This document shows positions 18,079 to 26,212 of a DNA stretch of 64,000 nt, in pieces. The DNA lies in NCBI RefSeq assembly GCF_014203275.1, contig NZ_JACHIP010000003.1:496001-560000 (forward strand). The letters are read 5' to 3'. Below the pieces are notes generated by a model, which made no database searches, was not told the origin of the DNA, and saw nothing but the letters and a program-made list of their open reading frames with translations. The translations under genes were made by a program, and so were the position numbers. How positions within the stretch are numbered: the stretch's first letter is position 1; each line of letters starts with the position of its first letter. The DNA is from Granulicella aggregans. GTDB lineage: Bacteria; Acidobacteriota; Terriglobia; Terriglobales; Acidobacteriaceae.

Positions 18079-18699
18079 CTAGCTGGATTGGCGAAGCTGC
18101 TCCTGAAGAAGTAGCAAGCCGATCAGGGTCTTACCATCGTGGATCTTCCCGGAAGCGATCAGCTTCAGCGCTTCTGAAAGAGGCATCTGAAGGATTTCGA
18201 TCTGCTCATCGGCCTCGGGCTGGGCTTCGCCGGGCCGGATGTCCCGCGCAAGGTAGATGTGCATCGACTCGCCAAGGAATCCGGGGCTCGCGAAGTACTT
18301 TGTGAGCAGCTTCCAGCTCTTTGCGCGATAGCCGGTCTCTTCGATCATCTCGCGCTTGGCGGCCGCGAGCGGGGGCTCGTTGGGCTCGATGCGGCCTGCG
18401 GGTAACTCAAGCAGGAACTCGCCGACAGCGTGGCGGTACTGCCGCTCGAGGATGATGATGGGGTCTTTGGGGTTGGCGGACTCGTCGATCGCCAAGACAA
18501 CCACGGAGCCGTTGTGACGAATCACATCGCGCTTGAAGATAAGGCCGTTCGCTTCCTCGACCGTGTCCTTGTAGACATTGATGACGCGGCCCTTGTAGGC
18601 GAGCTTCGACGATATCAGGCGGGATTTTCCGTGAACGGACTTAGGGGAGGATTTCTTGGGCGAGGTCGCTTTGAGCGCGGTCTTTACCTTGGCAGCCAT
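18079..18699 (-). CDS. NUDIX hydrolase, ADP-ribose pyrophosphatase type
   Basis: A 206-residue NUDIX enzyme that probably cleaves ADP-ribose or a related nucleotide sugar. The Nudix box spans residues 102-124 as G-x5-E-x7-REMIEETGYR, with all catalytic glutamates. The preceding LERQYRHAVGEFLLELPAG is typical of the ADP-ribose subgroup. A basic, Ser/Lys-rich leader of about 30 residues precedes the domain, so a shorter start is possible. It is divergent from bshC with about 85 bases between starts. Confidence 0.88.
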   Translation of the reverse strand: MAAKVKTALKATSPKKSSPKSVHGKSRLISSKLAYKGRVINVYKDTVEEANGLIFKRDVIRHNGSVVVLAIDESANPKDPIIILERQYRHAVGEFLLELPAGRIEPNEPPLAAAKREMIEETGYRAKSWKLLTKYFASPGFLGESMHIYLARDIRPGEAQPEADEQIEILQMPLSEALKLIASGKIHDGKTLIGLLLLQEQLRQSS

Positions 18700-18784
18700 G
18701 ACCCTACGGTATCATCCAGCAGCGGGAGAATCTGCATCGGAGACTGGCAACGAGGCATCCAAACCTGCAACGGCCCAAAGCGAT

Positions 18785-20392
18785 ATGAGTACAGAGTGTT
18801 ACCCCATCAGCGTTCTCCCCCACGTCACGCGGCTATACCGCGACTACGTTGCCATGGACGAGAACCCAACGGTTGCGTCCTGGTACGGTGCGAATCCGAC
18901 CAACGATAGCTGGATGCGGCTAAAGGCTGTCGCTGCCTCGAAGGGCAATGAGTTGGCTGATGCGCTCCGCAGACAGAGCATCGAGTTTCAAGCCGCACCG
19001 CAGGCGCTTGCGAACATAGAAAAGCTTCGCAATGGGGCACGGGCTGTGGTGACGGGCCAGCAGGTCGGACTGTTCGGCGGCCCCTTGCTGACCCTGCTGA
19101 AGGCCGCTACTGCGGTTGCCCGGGCAGCCGAGGCAACGCGGTCGGCGGGCATCGATCATGTTCCCGTCTTCTGGCTGGCTACTGAAGACCACGACCTTGC
19201 CGAGGTGGATCAACTTTCGCTGCTGACGAAGACGTCGGTCGAATTGTTGAAGGCAAACCTGAAGACGGCTGTGCCCGTTCCAGTCGGTGGCGTTCTCCTG
19301 GGCCAGGGGATCACGGATGTCTTGGAACAGGTAAGTGAGTTGCTGTCCTGGGCTCCCATCACCGAGAAGCTCCGGGAGTTTTACACGCCGGAGAACACGC
19401 TGGGCGGAGCGTTCGCGAAGCTGCTCACTTACCTCTTCTCCGCCCATGGCTTGATCGTGATGGATGCTGCCAGCAGGGACTTCCATGCGCTCGGTTCGCC
19501 GGTGCTTCGAGCAGCGCTCAAGCGCGCTGAAGAGTTGGAGACAGCGCTGCTGGCGCGTACCGCAGAGCTTGAACGTGACGGATACCACGCCCAGGTATTG
19601 GTGAAGCCGGGAGCTTCGCTGCTGTTCTTGCTGGATGAAGTTTCCGGCGAGCGGTTCGCTCTGCGGCGAACGAGCAGCGATATATGGAAGGCTGGTGGTC
19701 GTACCTACTCCATGCCGGAGTTGCTGGCAATCCTCGATACCGCTCCGGAGCGGATCAGCCCAAACGCCCTGCTGCGACCGGTGTTTCAGGATGTCATTCT
19801 CCCGACTGCGGCTTACATCGGTGGTCCTGCGGAGATCGCTTACTTCGCTCAGAGCGCTGTCCTCTACGAGAAGATTCTCGGGCGAATCACTCCCGTGCTG
19901 CCGAGACTCAGTGCCACTTTGATCGAGCCGGCAATCGGTGAGGTGATGGCGCGGCATGAGGTCTCGCTTCCCGACACGATGACGACCGCCGACGCGTTAG
20001 CGCAGCGGCTTGGAGCGCGTGCCATGCCCATCGCGGGAAAGCGCAAGATAGCGGCTGTAGGAAATGCGTTAGACGTGGAGCTTTCGGCGTTGACCGAGTA
20101 TTTGTCCGCGATGGATGAAAGCCTGGGACGTTCGGCGACCGTATCGGCTTCGAAGATGCGCTACCAGATGAACCGTCTGCGGCGGATGGCTTCGACCTTT
20201 GAGTTGCAGAAGGAAGCAAGTCTTCGCAAACATGCGGACGCCATGACGCTGAACCTCTATCCCGGCGGGCATCTACAGGAGCGCGTACTCGGTGGAGTCT
20301 GGTTCCTGGCTCGCTCCGGCGATGAACTGATTGAGCGGCTTATCGAAGAGGCAAAGAATCTTTGCCCGGGGCATGTCGTGGTTCGGCTCTAG
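18785..20392 (+). CDS. bshC: Bacillithiol synthesis cysteine-adding enzyme BshC
   Basis: Final enzyme of bacillithiol synthesis, joining cysteine to GlcN-malate. With ATG 18785 the protein has 535 residues, close to the usual 540. The signature VVTGQQVGLFGGPLLTLLKA falls at about residues 88-107, and FWLATEDHDLAEV, the central Rossmann-like core and a C-terminal helical coiled region match the family. An in-frame start at 18656 would overlap the divergent NUDIX gene and is unlikely. bshB1 lies 24 kb away in the window; bshA was not found. Confidence 0.9.
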   Translation: MSTECYPISVLPHVTRLYRDYVAMDENPTVASWYGANPTNDSWMRLKAVAASKGNELADALRRQSIEFQAAPQALANIEKLRNGARAVVTGQQVGLFGGPLLTLLKAATAVARAAEATRSAGIDHVPVFWLATEDHDLAEVDQLSLLTKTSVELLKANLKTAVPVPVGGVLLGQGITDVLEQVSELLSWAPITEKLREFYTPENTLGGAFAKLLTYLFSAHGLIVMDAASRDFHALGSPVLRAALKRAEELETALLARTAELERDGYHAQVLVKPGASLLFLLDEVSGERFALRRTSSDIWKAGGRTYSMPELLAILDTAPERISPNALLRPVFQDVILPTAAYIGGPAEIAYFAQSAVLYEKILGRITPVLPRLSATLIEPAIGEVMARHEVSLPDTMTTADALAQRLGARAMPIAGKRKIAAVGNALDVELSALTEYLSAMDESLGRSATVSASKMRYQMNRLRRMASTFELQKEASLRKHADAMTLNLYPGGHLQERVLGGVWFLARSGDELIERLIEEAKNLCPGHVVVRL

Positions 20393-20439
20393 AGAACGCC
20401 CTCGAGTTTTCCCCTTACAAAAACCGCGAAGACACAAAG

Positions 20440-22230
20440 CTAGTTGAGCTTGTACCGCGTCTCTGCGAGCCTGAATAACGGCCGCCAGACGAGGCGGTTC
20501 GTAGTGACGACCATCAACGCCATCACGATGGTGGAGAGCAGGAGAACGGGAAAGCGGCCCGCGCTGGTGGCTTCGCTGATGATCGCTCCGAGGCCGAGCG
20601 TTTGCAGGATCTGTCCCTTGATCGGGAAGTATTCGGCGATGATGCTGGCGTTCCAGGCTCCTCCCGACGCAGTAACAAGGCCGGTGACGAGGAAAGGGAA
20701 GATGCCGGGCAGGATGACCGTCTTCCAACGCTGCACGGTGCTGAATTTGAAGAGCGTAGCCACTTCCTTCAGGTCGTTCGGGATGGCGATGGCCCCCGCG
20801 ATCACGTTGAAAAGGATGTACCACTGCGTTCCGAGAAGCATCAGCGCGATGGAGCCGATGCCCATGCCTCCGCCAATCTGGACCAGAGCAAGGAGAAGGA
20901 CAGGGAAGAGCGCGGTTGCGGGAACGGAGGCGGCGATCTGCGCTAGCGGCTGAGCGATGCGGGCGAGGCGCGGGTTCGAGCCGATGGCGACGCCCACGGG
21001 GATCGTCCATGCGGATGCGAGGATCAGGGCCAGGTTGACGCGGAGGAACGTGATGATCGCACCCAGAAGTATGTGGAGGTACTCGCGGCCGGGAAGCGGG
21101 CGCAGCAGAGCGATGGCCTGTAAGGCGGCAAAGGCTACGGCGACGGCGGCAACGATACCAAGCAGCGTGGGAAGGCCATAGATACGAACAGTGTCGGCGA
21201 AGGACCGGTTTGGGCGGGTATCGGGATCAAAGGTCGCGAGCTTGTGGATGCGGTCCATGCGGCGCGAGGCGAGTTTGCCATAGATGCCTTCGGCCAGCGG
21301 GTCAAGGGTGTGGCGGCGGATCGAGGCGAGCGCGTCCGAGTGGGTGAAGAGATGCAGAATGGGGGAGCTGACGCGCTTGCTGCTCTCAACCTGCTCGAAC
21401 TTGAACTTGTTGCTCCAGGAGATCAGCGGCCGCCAGAGAAGCTGGTCAGTGGCGACGATGATAGCGATCATGGTGAAAAGGCCCCAGAGGATGGCGGACC
21501 CGTCGCCTTTGTCGGCCGCCGTCTGGAGATAAGACCCGAGGCCCGGGAGGCGGAAGTCGCGCGAGCCCAGGTGAAACATCTCGCAGGCCATAAGGAAGAA
21601 CCAGGCTCCTGCGACCGACATGATGGAGTTCCAGATGAGGCCAATGGCGGCATAGGGAAGCTCTAGCTGGAAGAGACGCTGCACGCCGGAGAAGCCGTAG
21701 ATGGCGGTGGCCTCCTGGAGTTCGCGGGGCAGGCTCTTGAGCGAAGAGTAAAAGCTGAAGGCCATGTTCCAGACCGAGCCGGTGAAGATGAGGACGATTG
21801 CGCCCATCTCCACGCCGAGTTGGCGGGTGGGGAAGAGGGCGATCATCGCCAGCATGACGGGAGGGAGGAAGCTGAGGACCGGGATCGACTGGAGGATATC
21901 GAGGACCGCGATCATGACCTTTTCGGCGCGCTGGTTGTAGGCGGCGATGTAGCCGTAAGTGATCGCGAAAAGCAGGCTCAGGAGATAGGCGAGGCCGATG
22001 CGGACGACGGAATAGAAAGCGTAGAGCGGGAGCGAGCGTGGGCTGAGAGAGACCACCATCTCCGGCTCGGGGCGGCCCGCCCAGAACATCGCGATGCGGA
22101 CGATGGCGTAGAAGCAGGCAAGACCGATGGCGGCGACGCCGAGATCGATGAAGAAGGGAGTGCCGCGCTCCAGCACCTGAGCGCGGGCGAGGGTCTCGCG
22201 AGGCTGGAAGGGGTTGGGGAGCTGGATCAT
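20440..22230 (-). CDS. Duplicated ABC transporter permease, anion/NitT-TauT type
   Basis: A 596-residue integral membrane protein made of two binding-protein-dependent permease domains in one chain, as in the duplicated anion permeases (COG4986 type). Each half has an EAA loop that contacts the ATPase: ELQEATAIYGFSGVQRLFQLELP in the first and DLKEVATLFKFSTVQRWKTVILP in the second. About 11-12 membrane spans are expected. Homologues are usually next to an ATPase gene of the nitrate/sulfonate type. None is here: the 3' neighbour is the convergent bshC and the 5' neighbour is a DUF6526 gene. The substrate is unknown. Confidence 0.85.
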   Translation of the reverse strand: MIQLPNPFQPRETLARAQVLERGTPFFIDLGVAAIGLACFYAIVRIAMFWAGRPEPEMVVSLSPRSLPLYAFYSVVRIGLAYLLSLLFAITYGYIAAYNQRAEKVMIAVLDILQSIPVLSFLPPVMLAMIALFPTRQLGVEMGAIVLIFTGSVWNMAFSFYSSLKSLPRELQEATAIYGFSGVQRLFQLELPYAAIGLIWNSIMSVAGAWFFLMACEMFHLGSRDFRLPGLGSYLQTAADKGDGSAILWGLFTMIAIIVATDQLLWRPLISWSNKFKFEQVESSKRVSSPILHLFTHSDALASIRRHTLDPLAEGIYGKLASRRMDRIHKLATFDPDTRPNRSFADTVRIYGLPTLLGIVAAVAVAFAALQAIALLRPLPGREYLHILLGAIITFLRVNLALILASAWTIPVGVAIGSNPRLARIAQPLAQIAASVPATALFPVLLLALVQIGGGMGIGSIALMLLGTQWYILFNVIAGAIAIPNDLKEVATLFKFSTVQRWKTVILPGIFPFLVTGLVTASGGAWNASIIAEYFPIKGQILQTLGLGAIISEATSAGRFPVLLLSTIVMALMVVTTNRLVWRPLFRLAETRYKLN

Positions 22231-22339
22231 GCGTCGATTGTATGCGACGCGTGTGTATGCAGGGCGAAGGCGCGGAGCCGGCGGATATCGACCCGTTGCA
22301 GGCTCTCTCTAACTTTACTTTTTGACAAGCGCACTTGCG

Positions 22340-22789
22340 CTAGACGCGAAGGTCGTCCGCGCGCCATGTCGTGATGCTTCCCTTGATCTGCTTCGAGGTC
22401 AGGTTTTCCCTGACTGCCCGGGGGATGAGAGTGGGAAGTTCCGCGTCCGCGGCGAAGCGGAGGGCGATCATCTGGCCGAGGGTGAGTTTTGCTGCGGTAG
22501 CCTGTTCCGTTGGTTGAAGAATAGCGGCGTAGCGGAGGCGCTCTTCGAGGCGAATGACGCGGTTTTGTACTCTCAGGTCTTTCACGCGCAGATTCATGGC
22601 CATTGCGGCCAGCGCAGCGGATACGATCACGAGCCAGATGTGCAGACCCAGCATCTTGTGCTCGGGGCTGATCGCGATTTTGACGGTCATGGTTAGAGTC
22701 GCTATGAGGTTCGCGAGAAGGACTAAAACGCTGAACAGATAGGGTAGGTCTCTGCGGGTGTGGTTCTTGAACGATTGCGGTTCGGGCAT
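22340..22789 (-). CDS. DUF6526 family membrane protein
   Basis: A 149-residue protein with two adjacent membrane segments (LPYLFSVLVLLANLIATLTM and LHIWLVIVSAALAAMAM), a coiled linker (RVKDLRVQNRVIRLEERLRYAAIL) and a soluble tail containing LTLGQMIALRFAADAELPTLIPRAV. This arrangement fits DUF6526, a family of unknown function common in Acidobacteria and Bacteroidetes. ATG 22789 gives MPEPQSFKNH, the usual beginning; the frame remains open upstream but that part lies under nfo and is not real. It ends 109 bases before the permease gene. Confidence 0.85.
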   Translation of the reverse strand: MPEPQSFKNHTRRDLPYLFSVLVLLANLIATLTMTVKIAISPEHKMLGLHIWLVIVSAALAAMAMNLRVKDLRVQNRVIRLEERLRYAAILQPTEQATAAKLTLGQMIALRFAADAELPTLIPRAVRENLTSKQIKGSITTWRADDLRV

Positions 22790-22897
22790 GAGGGGATGAT
22801 ACGCGACGCAGGCTCCTTCGTTTTTATGGTTCGCGATGAGACGGTCGACTTCGGTCGCGAGGACGGGACGGTGGTGGTTTTGGGTTAAGCTTTGGAG

Positions 22898-23746
22898 ATG
22901 GCGACTGGAACAAAGAAGAGAATTGGTGTGCACCTGGGAACCGCGGGCGGGACTTGGACGGCGGTGAATCGAGCAGTTGAGGCAGGGGCGAATACGTTCC
23001 AGATCTTCACGGCGAGCCCACGAATGTGGAAGGCTGCTCCGGTGAAGCCGGAGGACGCGGCGAAGATGATCGAGCTTCGGGCGAAGCATGACATTGGACC
23101 GGTGGCTGTCCATGCGAGCTACCTGATCAACATGTGCAGCCAGACAGAGACAGTGCGGGAGAACTCCATCGGCGCGTTTCGCGGCGAGGTGGAGCGGGCG
23201 CTGGCGTTGGGCGCGGAGTACCTCGTCCTGCATCCCGGAAGTTGGAAAGGGCTGACGCGTGACGAGGGGCTGCGGCTGGCAGCGGAGTCGATTGAGCGAG
23301 CGCTTGATGGGGTGCCGTGGCAGGGGAAGAACTTCAGGGTGCTGATTGAGAACACGGCCGGGGCCGAGTTTTCTCTGGGCGGCAAGCTCGAGCAGGTCGC
23401 GGAGCTGGTGGAGCTGCTGAAGGCTTGTGCGCCGGTCGGCGTATGCCTCGATACCTGCCACACGCATGTCGCGGGATACGATCTCGTCTCCGAACCGGGT
23501 TATGCGGAAACGATGGCAATCGTCGCATCGACGGTCGGATTCGACGCAGTAAAGGTCTGGCACTGCAACGATGCCAAGGCGGCAATGGGGTCGAAGCTGG
23601 ACCGGCATGAGCACATCGGCGAAGGCACGATGGGGGCCGAAGCGTTTCGGCGGTTGCTGCACGATTCTCGCTTTGATCATGCAGCGTTATCGCCGAGACT
23701 CCGGTGGATGCTCCGGGAGATGAGGCCAGGAATGTTGGGGTGTTGA
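22898..23746 (+). CDS. nfo: Endonuclease IV (AP endonuclease), C terminus frameshifted
   Basis: Class II AP endonuclease of base-excision repair with a TIM barrel and three zinc ions. Most ligand segments are present: GVHLGTAGG, VHASYLINM, LVLHPGSWKG, LIENTAGAEFSLG, VCLDTCHTHVAGYD, VWHCNDAK and DRHEHIGEG. The last 20 residues are abnormal. After FDHAA (codons up to 23685) the frame reads LSPRLRWM, whereas the next frame encodes FIAETPVDAPGDEARNVGVLRTLAAG ending at TAA 23764-23766. That alternative holds the ETP glutamate that binds zinc. One missing T near 23686-23690 explains it. ATG 22898 is used; a TTG at 22892 is in frame. Confidence 0.88.
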   Translation: MATGTKKRIGVHLGTAGGTWTAVNRAVEAGANTFQIFTASPRMWKAAPVKPEDAAKMIELRAKHDIGPVAVHASYLINMCSQTETVRENSIGAFRGEVERALALGAEYLVLHPGSWKGLTRDEGLRLAAESIERALDGVPWQGKNFRVLIENTAGAEFSLGGKLEQVAELVELLKACAPVGVCLDTCHTHVAGYDLVSEPGYAETMAIVASTVGFDAVKVWHCNDAKAAMGSKLDRHEHIGEGTMGAEAFRRLLHDSRFDHAALSPRLRWMLREMRPGMLGC

Positions 23747-23766
23747 GGACCCTGGCTGCGGGGTAA

Positions 23767-24042
23767 ATCCACCGCCTTGATGCGAAGTTGCGAAAGTTTT
23801 ACGGAAGAATTACACCCCACATGTCACACCCCTGAATGTTCCACGTGGAACATTAAGGGGTGGCGGCTGCGTGTTCGAGGCATGTCGCGCTTCACATTCT
23901 TCAAATTGCTACGGAAAACCATCTTCCTCCCCTTGATCCGCCGTGAACACCGCGCTTCTCGAGCGCCGAATCTCCCGAAAAAGAAGCAAAGTGAGCTATC
24001 CAGTTCTATCGCGCGGAAGCGAGATTCAAGTGACTGAGCGGC
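23767..24042. other. Gene-free stretch holding the parS-like palindrome
   Basis: Nothing coding is convincing here. The short frames present are rich in Arg and Ser, have no ribosome site and look like chance. The parS-like site is the only feature I can name. Confidence 0.5.
23836..23853. promoter_or_regulatory. parS: parS-like ParB binding site
   Basis: ATGTTCCACGTGGAACAT is a perfect 18-base palindrome. Its core TGTTCCACGTGGAACA differs from the Bacillus parS consensus only by the symmetric T-to-C change and equals the GTTCCACGTGGAAC form used in pseudomonads and others. It lies in a gene-free stretch (23767-24042). In most bacteria parS sites cluster near the replication origin; no dnaA, parAB or gidA gene is in the window. 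Confidence 0.8.
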
Positions 24043-24489
24043 TTACAAAGTGTCGAGGTGGAAGGCGGTCTCGTAGGTTTCGACGGGGCAGCCGCTGGCC
24101 TTCCAGGCGGCAAGGCCACCGCGGAGGAACTTGACGCGCTGGTGATTCGTCGCCCGGGCCTTGTGGAGGGTCTCGCGGGCGGTCTCGTCGCTGGGACAGG
24201 TGCAGTAGAAGACGACGTCCCGGTCAAAGGGGACGAGTGCTGGATTGGCGAGTACATCTTTGGGCGGAATGCGAACGCTGCCGGGGATGATGTGCGGGTC
24301 GGCCAACAGGTCGAGCGGGTGGCGTACATCCAGGAGAAAGACCGGATCCGGCGATTCCAACTGGGACCGAAGCTGGTCAGCTGAGATGCTGAAGCGGGCG
24401 GTCTCTTCGGCGGCGCGCTTGCGCTTGAGATAGAAGAAGACAGCAATTACCGCGACGAGGACTGCGGTGATGGCGAGAGCAGTGGCCAT
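24043..24489 (-). CDS. Membrane-anchored rhodanese-domain protein
   Basis: A 148-residue protein with one N-terminal membrane anchor (ALAITAVLVAVIAVFFYL), a short basic linker and a single rhodanese domain. The domain shows LLDVRHPLDL, HIIPGSVRIPP and the active-site loop YCTCPSDETA, whose Cys (FYCTC) should carry the persulfide. WKASGCPVE at the end is typical. Such proteins transfer sulfur or bind thiols at the membrane. It is divergent from the retron locus, with its start 148 bases from the retron RNA. Confidence 0.88.
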   Translation of the reverse strand: MATALAITAVLVAVIAVFFYLKRKRAAEETARFSISADQLRSQLESPDPVFLLDVRHPLDLLADPHIIPGSVRIPPKDVLANPALVPFDRDVVFYCTCPSDETARETLHKARATNHQRVKFLRGGLAAWKASGCPVETYETAFHLDTL

Positions 24490-24594
24490 GGACGTACCCC
24501 CTTGACGGGCTTTGATGTCGGAACCCGTCTGTTTGCTTCAAAAAGCTGAACCTAAACCGAATTGTAGGGCGTGATCTGCGACGAGCGATCCAGC

Positions 24595-24625
24595 TTGTTA
24601 CATGTACACCCGACGCTGCTATGCT
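24595..24625 (+). promoter_or_regulatory. Possible promoter of the retron RNA
   Basis: TTGTTA (24595-24600) and TATGCT (24620-24625) resemble -35 and -10 boxes with a long 19-base gap. Transcription would begin close to 24632-24637, which coincides with the 5' end of the a1 repeat. The spacing weakens the call. Confidence 0.35.
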
Positions 24626-24636
24626 ATCCCGTGGCT

Positions 24637-24798
24637 GCGGAGTGCTCCAAGCCTGGTTAATGCGTGTCCTCGGGCATGTTGCAACCTCTCTGGGGATACC
24701 CCAGGGGAGATGAAGGAACTGGCAGATCGTCGCGGAACCGGCGCTGCGCTCATGCGCAGACATGGTGCCGCAGAGTTGGACTGGTTGGAGCACTCCGC
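24637..24798 (+). ncRNA. Candidate retron msr-msd RNA
   Basis: A 162-base region bounded by a perfect 14-bp inverted repeat: GCGGAGTGCTCCAA at 24637-24650 (a1) and TTGGAGCACTCCGC at 24785-24798 (a2); past one mismatch three more pairs extend it. Directly after a1 comes AAGC, giving a G at 24651 where the branch guanosine of retrons sits. Next are a GGTT/AACC-closed hairpin (24655-24686) and a strong CTGGGG-ATA-CCCCAG hairpin (24690-24704), which fit msr. The rest, closed by AACTGGCA with TGCC and AGTT and capped by CTGCGC-TCAT-GCGCAG (24744-24759), fits msd. The reverse transcriptase starts 31 bases later. This is the standard retron order. The fold was done by eye. Confidence 0.8.
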
Positions 24799-24829
24799 TG
24801 CCGTAACTCAGGGCGACGAATCGAGGCGA

Positions 24830-26168
24830 ATGGCGAAGCCCAATCCGCAGGTCGTCAAAGCGCTGGCGCGGTGCGTGCTCGCAGGGGAGTGCAGCGCGGA
24901 GTCGATTGCGGGACGGCTGGCAGAGGTTCTGGGTAGACAACGAAGATGGATAGCACCGTTTGCTGCGCGATACATCAAGGCGTTCGGCGGAAAGACGCGG
25001 CCTCGGAACAGGGAAGTGGTCGCATTTTTCCTTGCCGACCGTAGATTTTGCAGAGTCTACGATCGCGATCTTGTAGCGATGATGTCTGTAAGCAGGTTTA
25101 CCCCTGCTGCAGAGATGCAGCCGATTGCAGCGGCGAAGGGCTGGGGGATTCCCGCGATCCGCAATGTTGGTGGACTCGCAGAATGGCTCGGCATCAGCCT
25201 TGCGGATTTGGAGTGGTTTGCCGATCTCGGTCAGTATGAGTTTCGGCAGGACGAAGCGTCGAAGCTGCACCATTATGACTACCAGTTTCGGCTCAAAGCA
25301 TTAGGCGCCTACCGGCTGATCGAGGCTCCGAAGCCGCGATTGAAGGATCTGCAGCGGCAGGTATTGACGTGGATGCTGGATCGGGTTCCGCCACATCCGG
25401 CGGCGCATGGATTTGTGCGCGGAAGGTCGATCCAGACGTTTGCCGAGCCGCACGTCGGGCAGGCCGTTGTGCTGCGGATCGACCTGAAGGAGTTCTTTCC
25501 GTCGATCCGCGCGGCGAGGGTGCAGGCGTTATTTCGGACGATGGGATATCCGGAGCCGGTTGCGGATTTGCTGGGAGGCATCTGCACCGCAAGCGTCCCG
25601 CGCTATGCGCTGCGCGAAATGCGTCAGGCGCTTCCGCTCGCGGAGTTTCAAGAGCTCAAGACGACGTACCGGCGGAGACATCTGCCGCAGGGAGGGCCTA
25701 CTTCGCCGTCGCTGGCGAACCTATGCGCGGTACAGGATGGATTGCCGGTTGGCTGGGCTGGCGGAGGCCGCGGGAGCGAGATATACGCGCTATGCGGACG
25801 ATCTTGCGTTCTCCGGGGGAGGCGAATTTGCACGGAGTGCGGAGCGGTTTGGACTTCATCTCGCAGCGATCGCGACGGAAGAAGGATTCGCGGTGAATCA
25901 CCGCAAAACTCGAGTCATGCGCAAGGGCGTGCGGCAGGATCTCGCCGGGCTGGTGGTCAACGAGAAGGTCAACGTGGATCGGCGCTACGTCGACGAGTTG
26001 AAGGCGATTCTGCACAACTGCGCCCGGTTTGGGCCGGAGAGCCAGGTGCGAGGCTTTCGCGGATCGTTTCGTGAGCATCTGCTGGGCAGGATAGGATTTG
26101 TGGAGATGGTTCGACCGGAGAAGGGTGCTCGGCTGCAAAGGGTCTTCGATGAGATACGGTGGCCATAA
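24830..26168 (+). pseudogene. Retron-type reverse transcriptase, single-base frameshift
   Basis: Joined across one extra G at 25730, the frame gives a 445-residue reverse transcriptase. ATG 24830 has GAGG four bases upstream. Residues 1-130 are an extension (WIAPFAARYIKAF and others) like that of myxobacterial retron enzymes. The RT domain then shows YRLIEAPKPRLKDLQR, VPPHPAAHGFVRGRSI, VVLRIDLKEFFPSI (first catalytic Asp), LPQGGPTSPSLANLCA, and, past the shift, YTRYADDLAFSG with the catalytic Asp pair at 323-324. RQDLAGLVVNEKVNV matches the retron VTG-LVVN motif region. Without frameshifting the product would end with an altered tail at 26074 and lack YADD. Either the error is in the assembly, the gene has just died, or ribosomes shift. 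Confidence 0.85.
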
Positions 26169-26212
26169 GTGTGGATCGCACGGGCGCTTGACCGCTTCTT
26201 TACAATGAAGAG

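Noticed and set aside
22790..23680. An upstream extension of the DUF6526 frame across nfo.
   Set aside because: That part is the antisense of nfo; the protein begins naturally at ATG 22789.
23777..24037. Small plus-strand frames around the parS-like site.
   Set aside because: Low-complexity Arg/Ser products with no ribosome site; the palindrome explains the sequence better.
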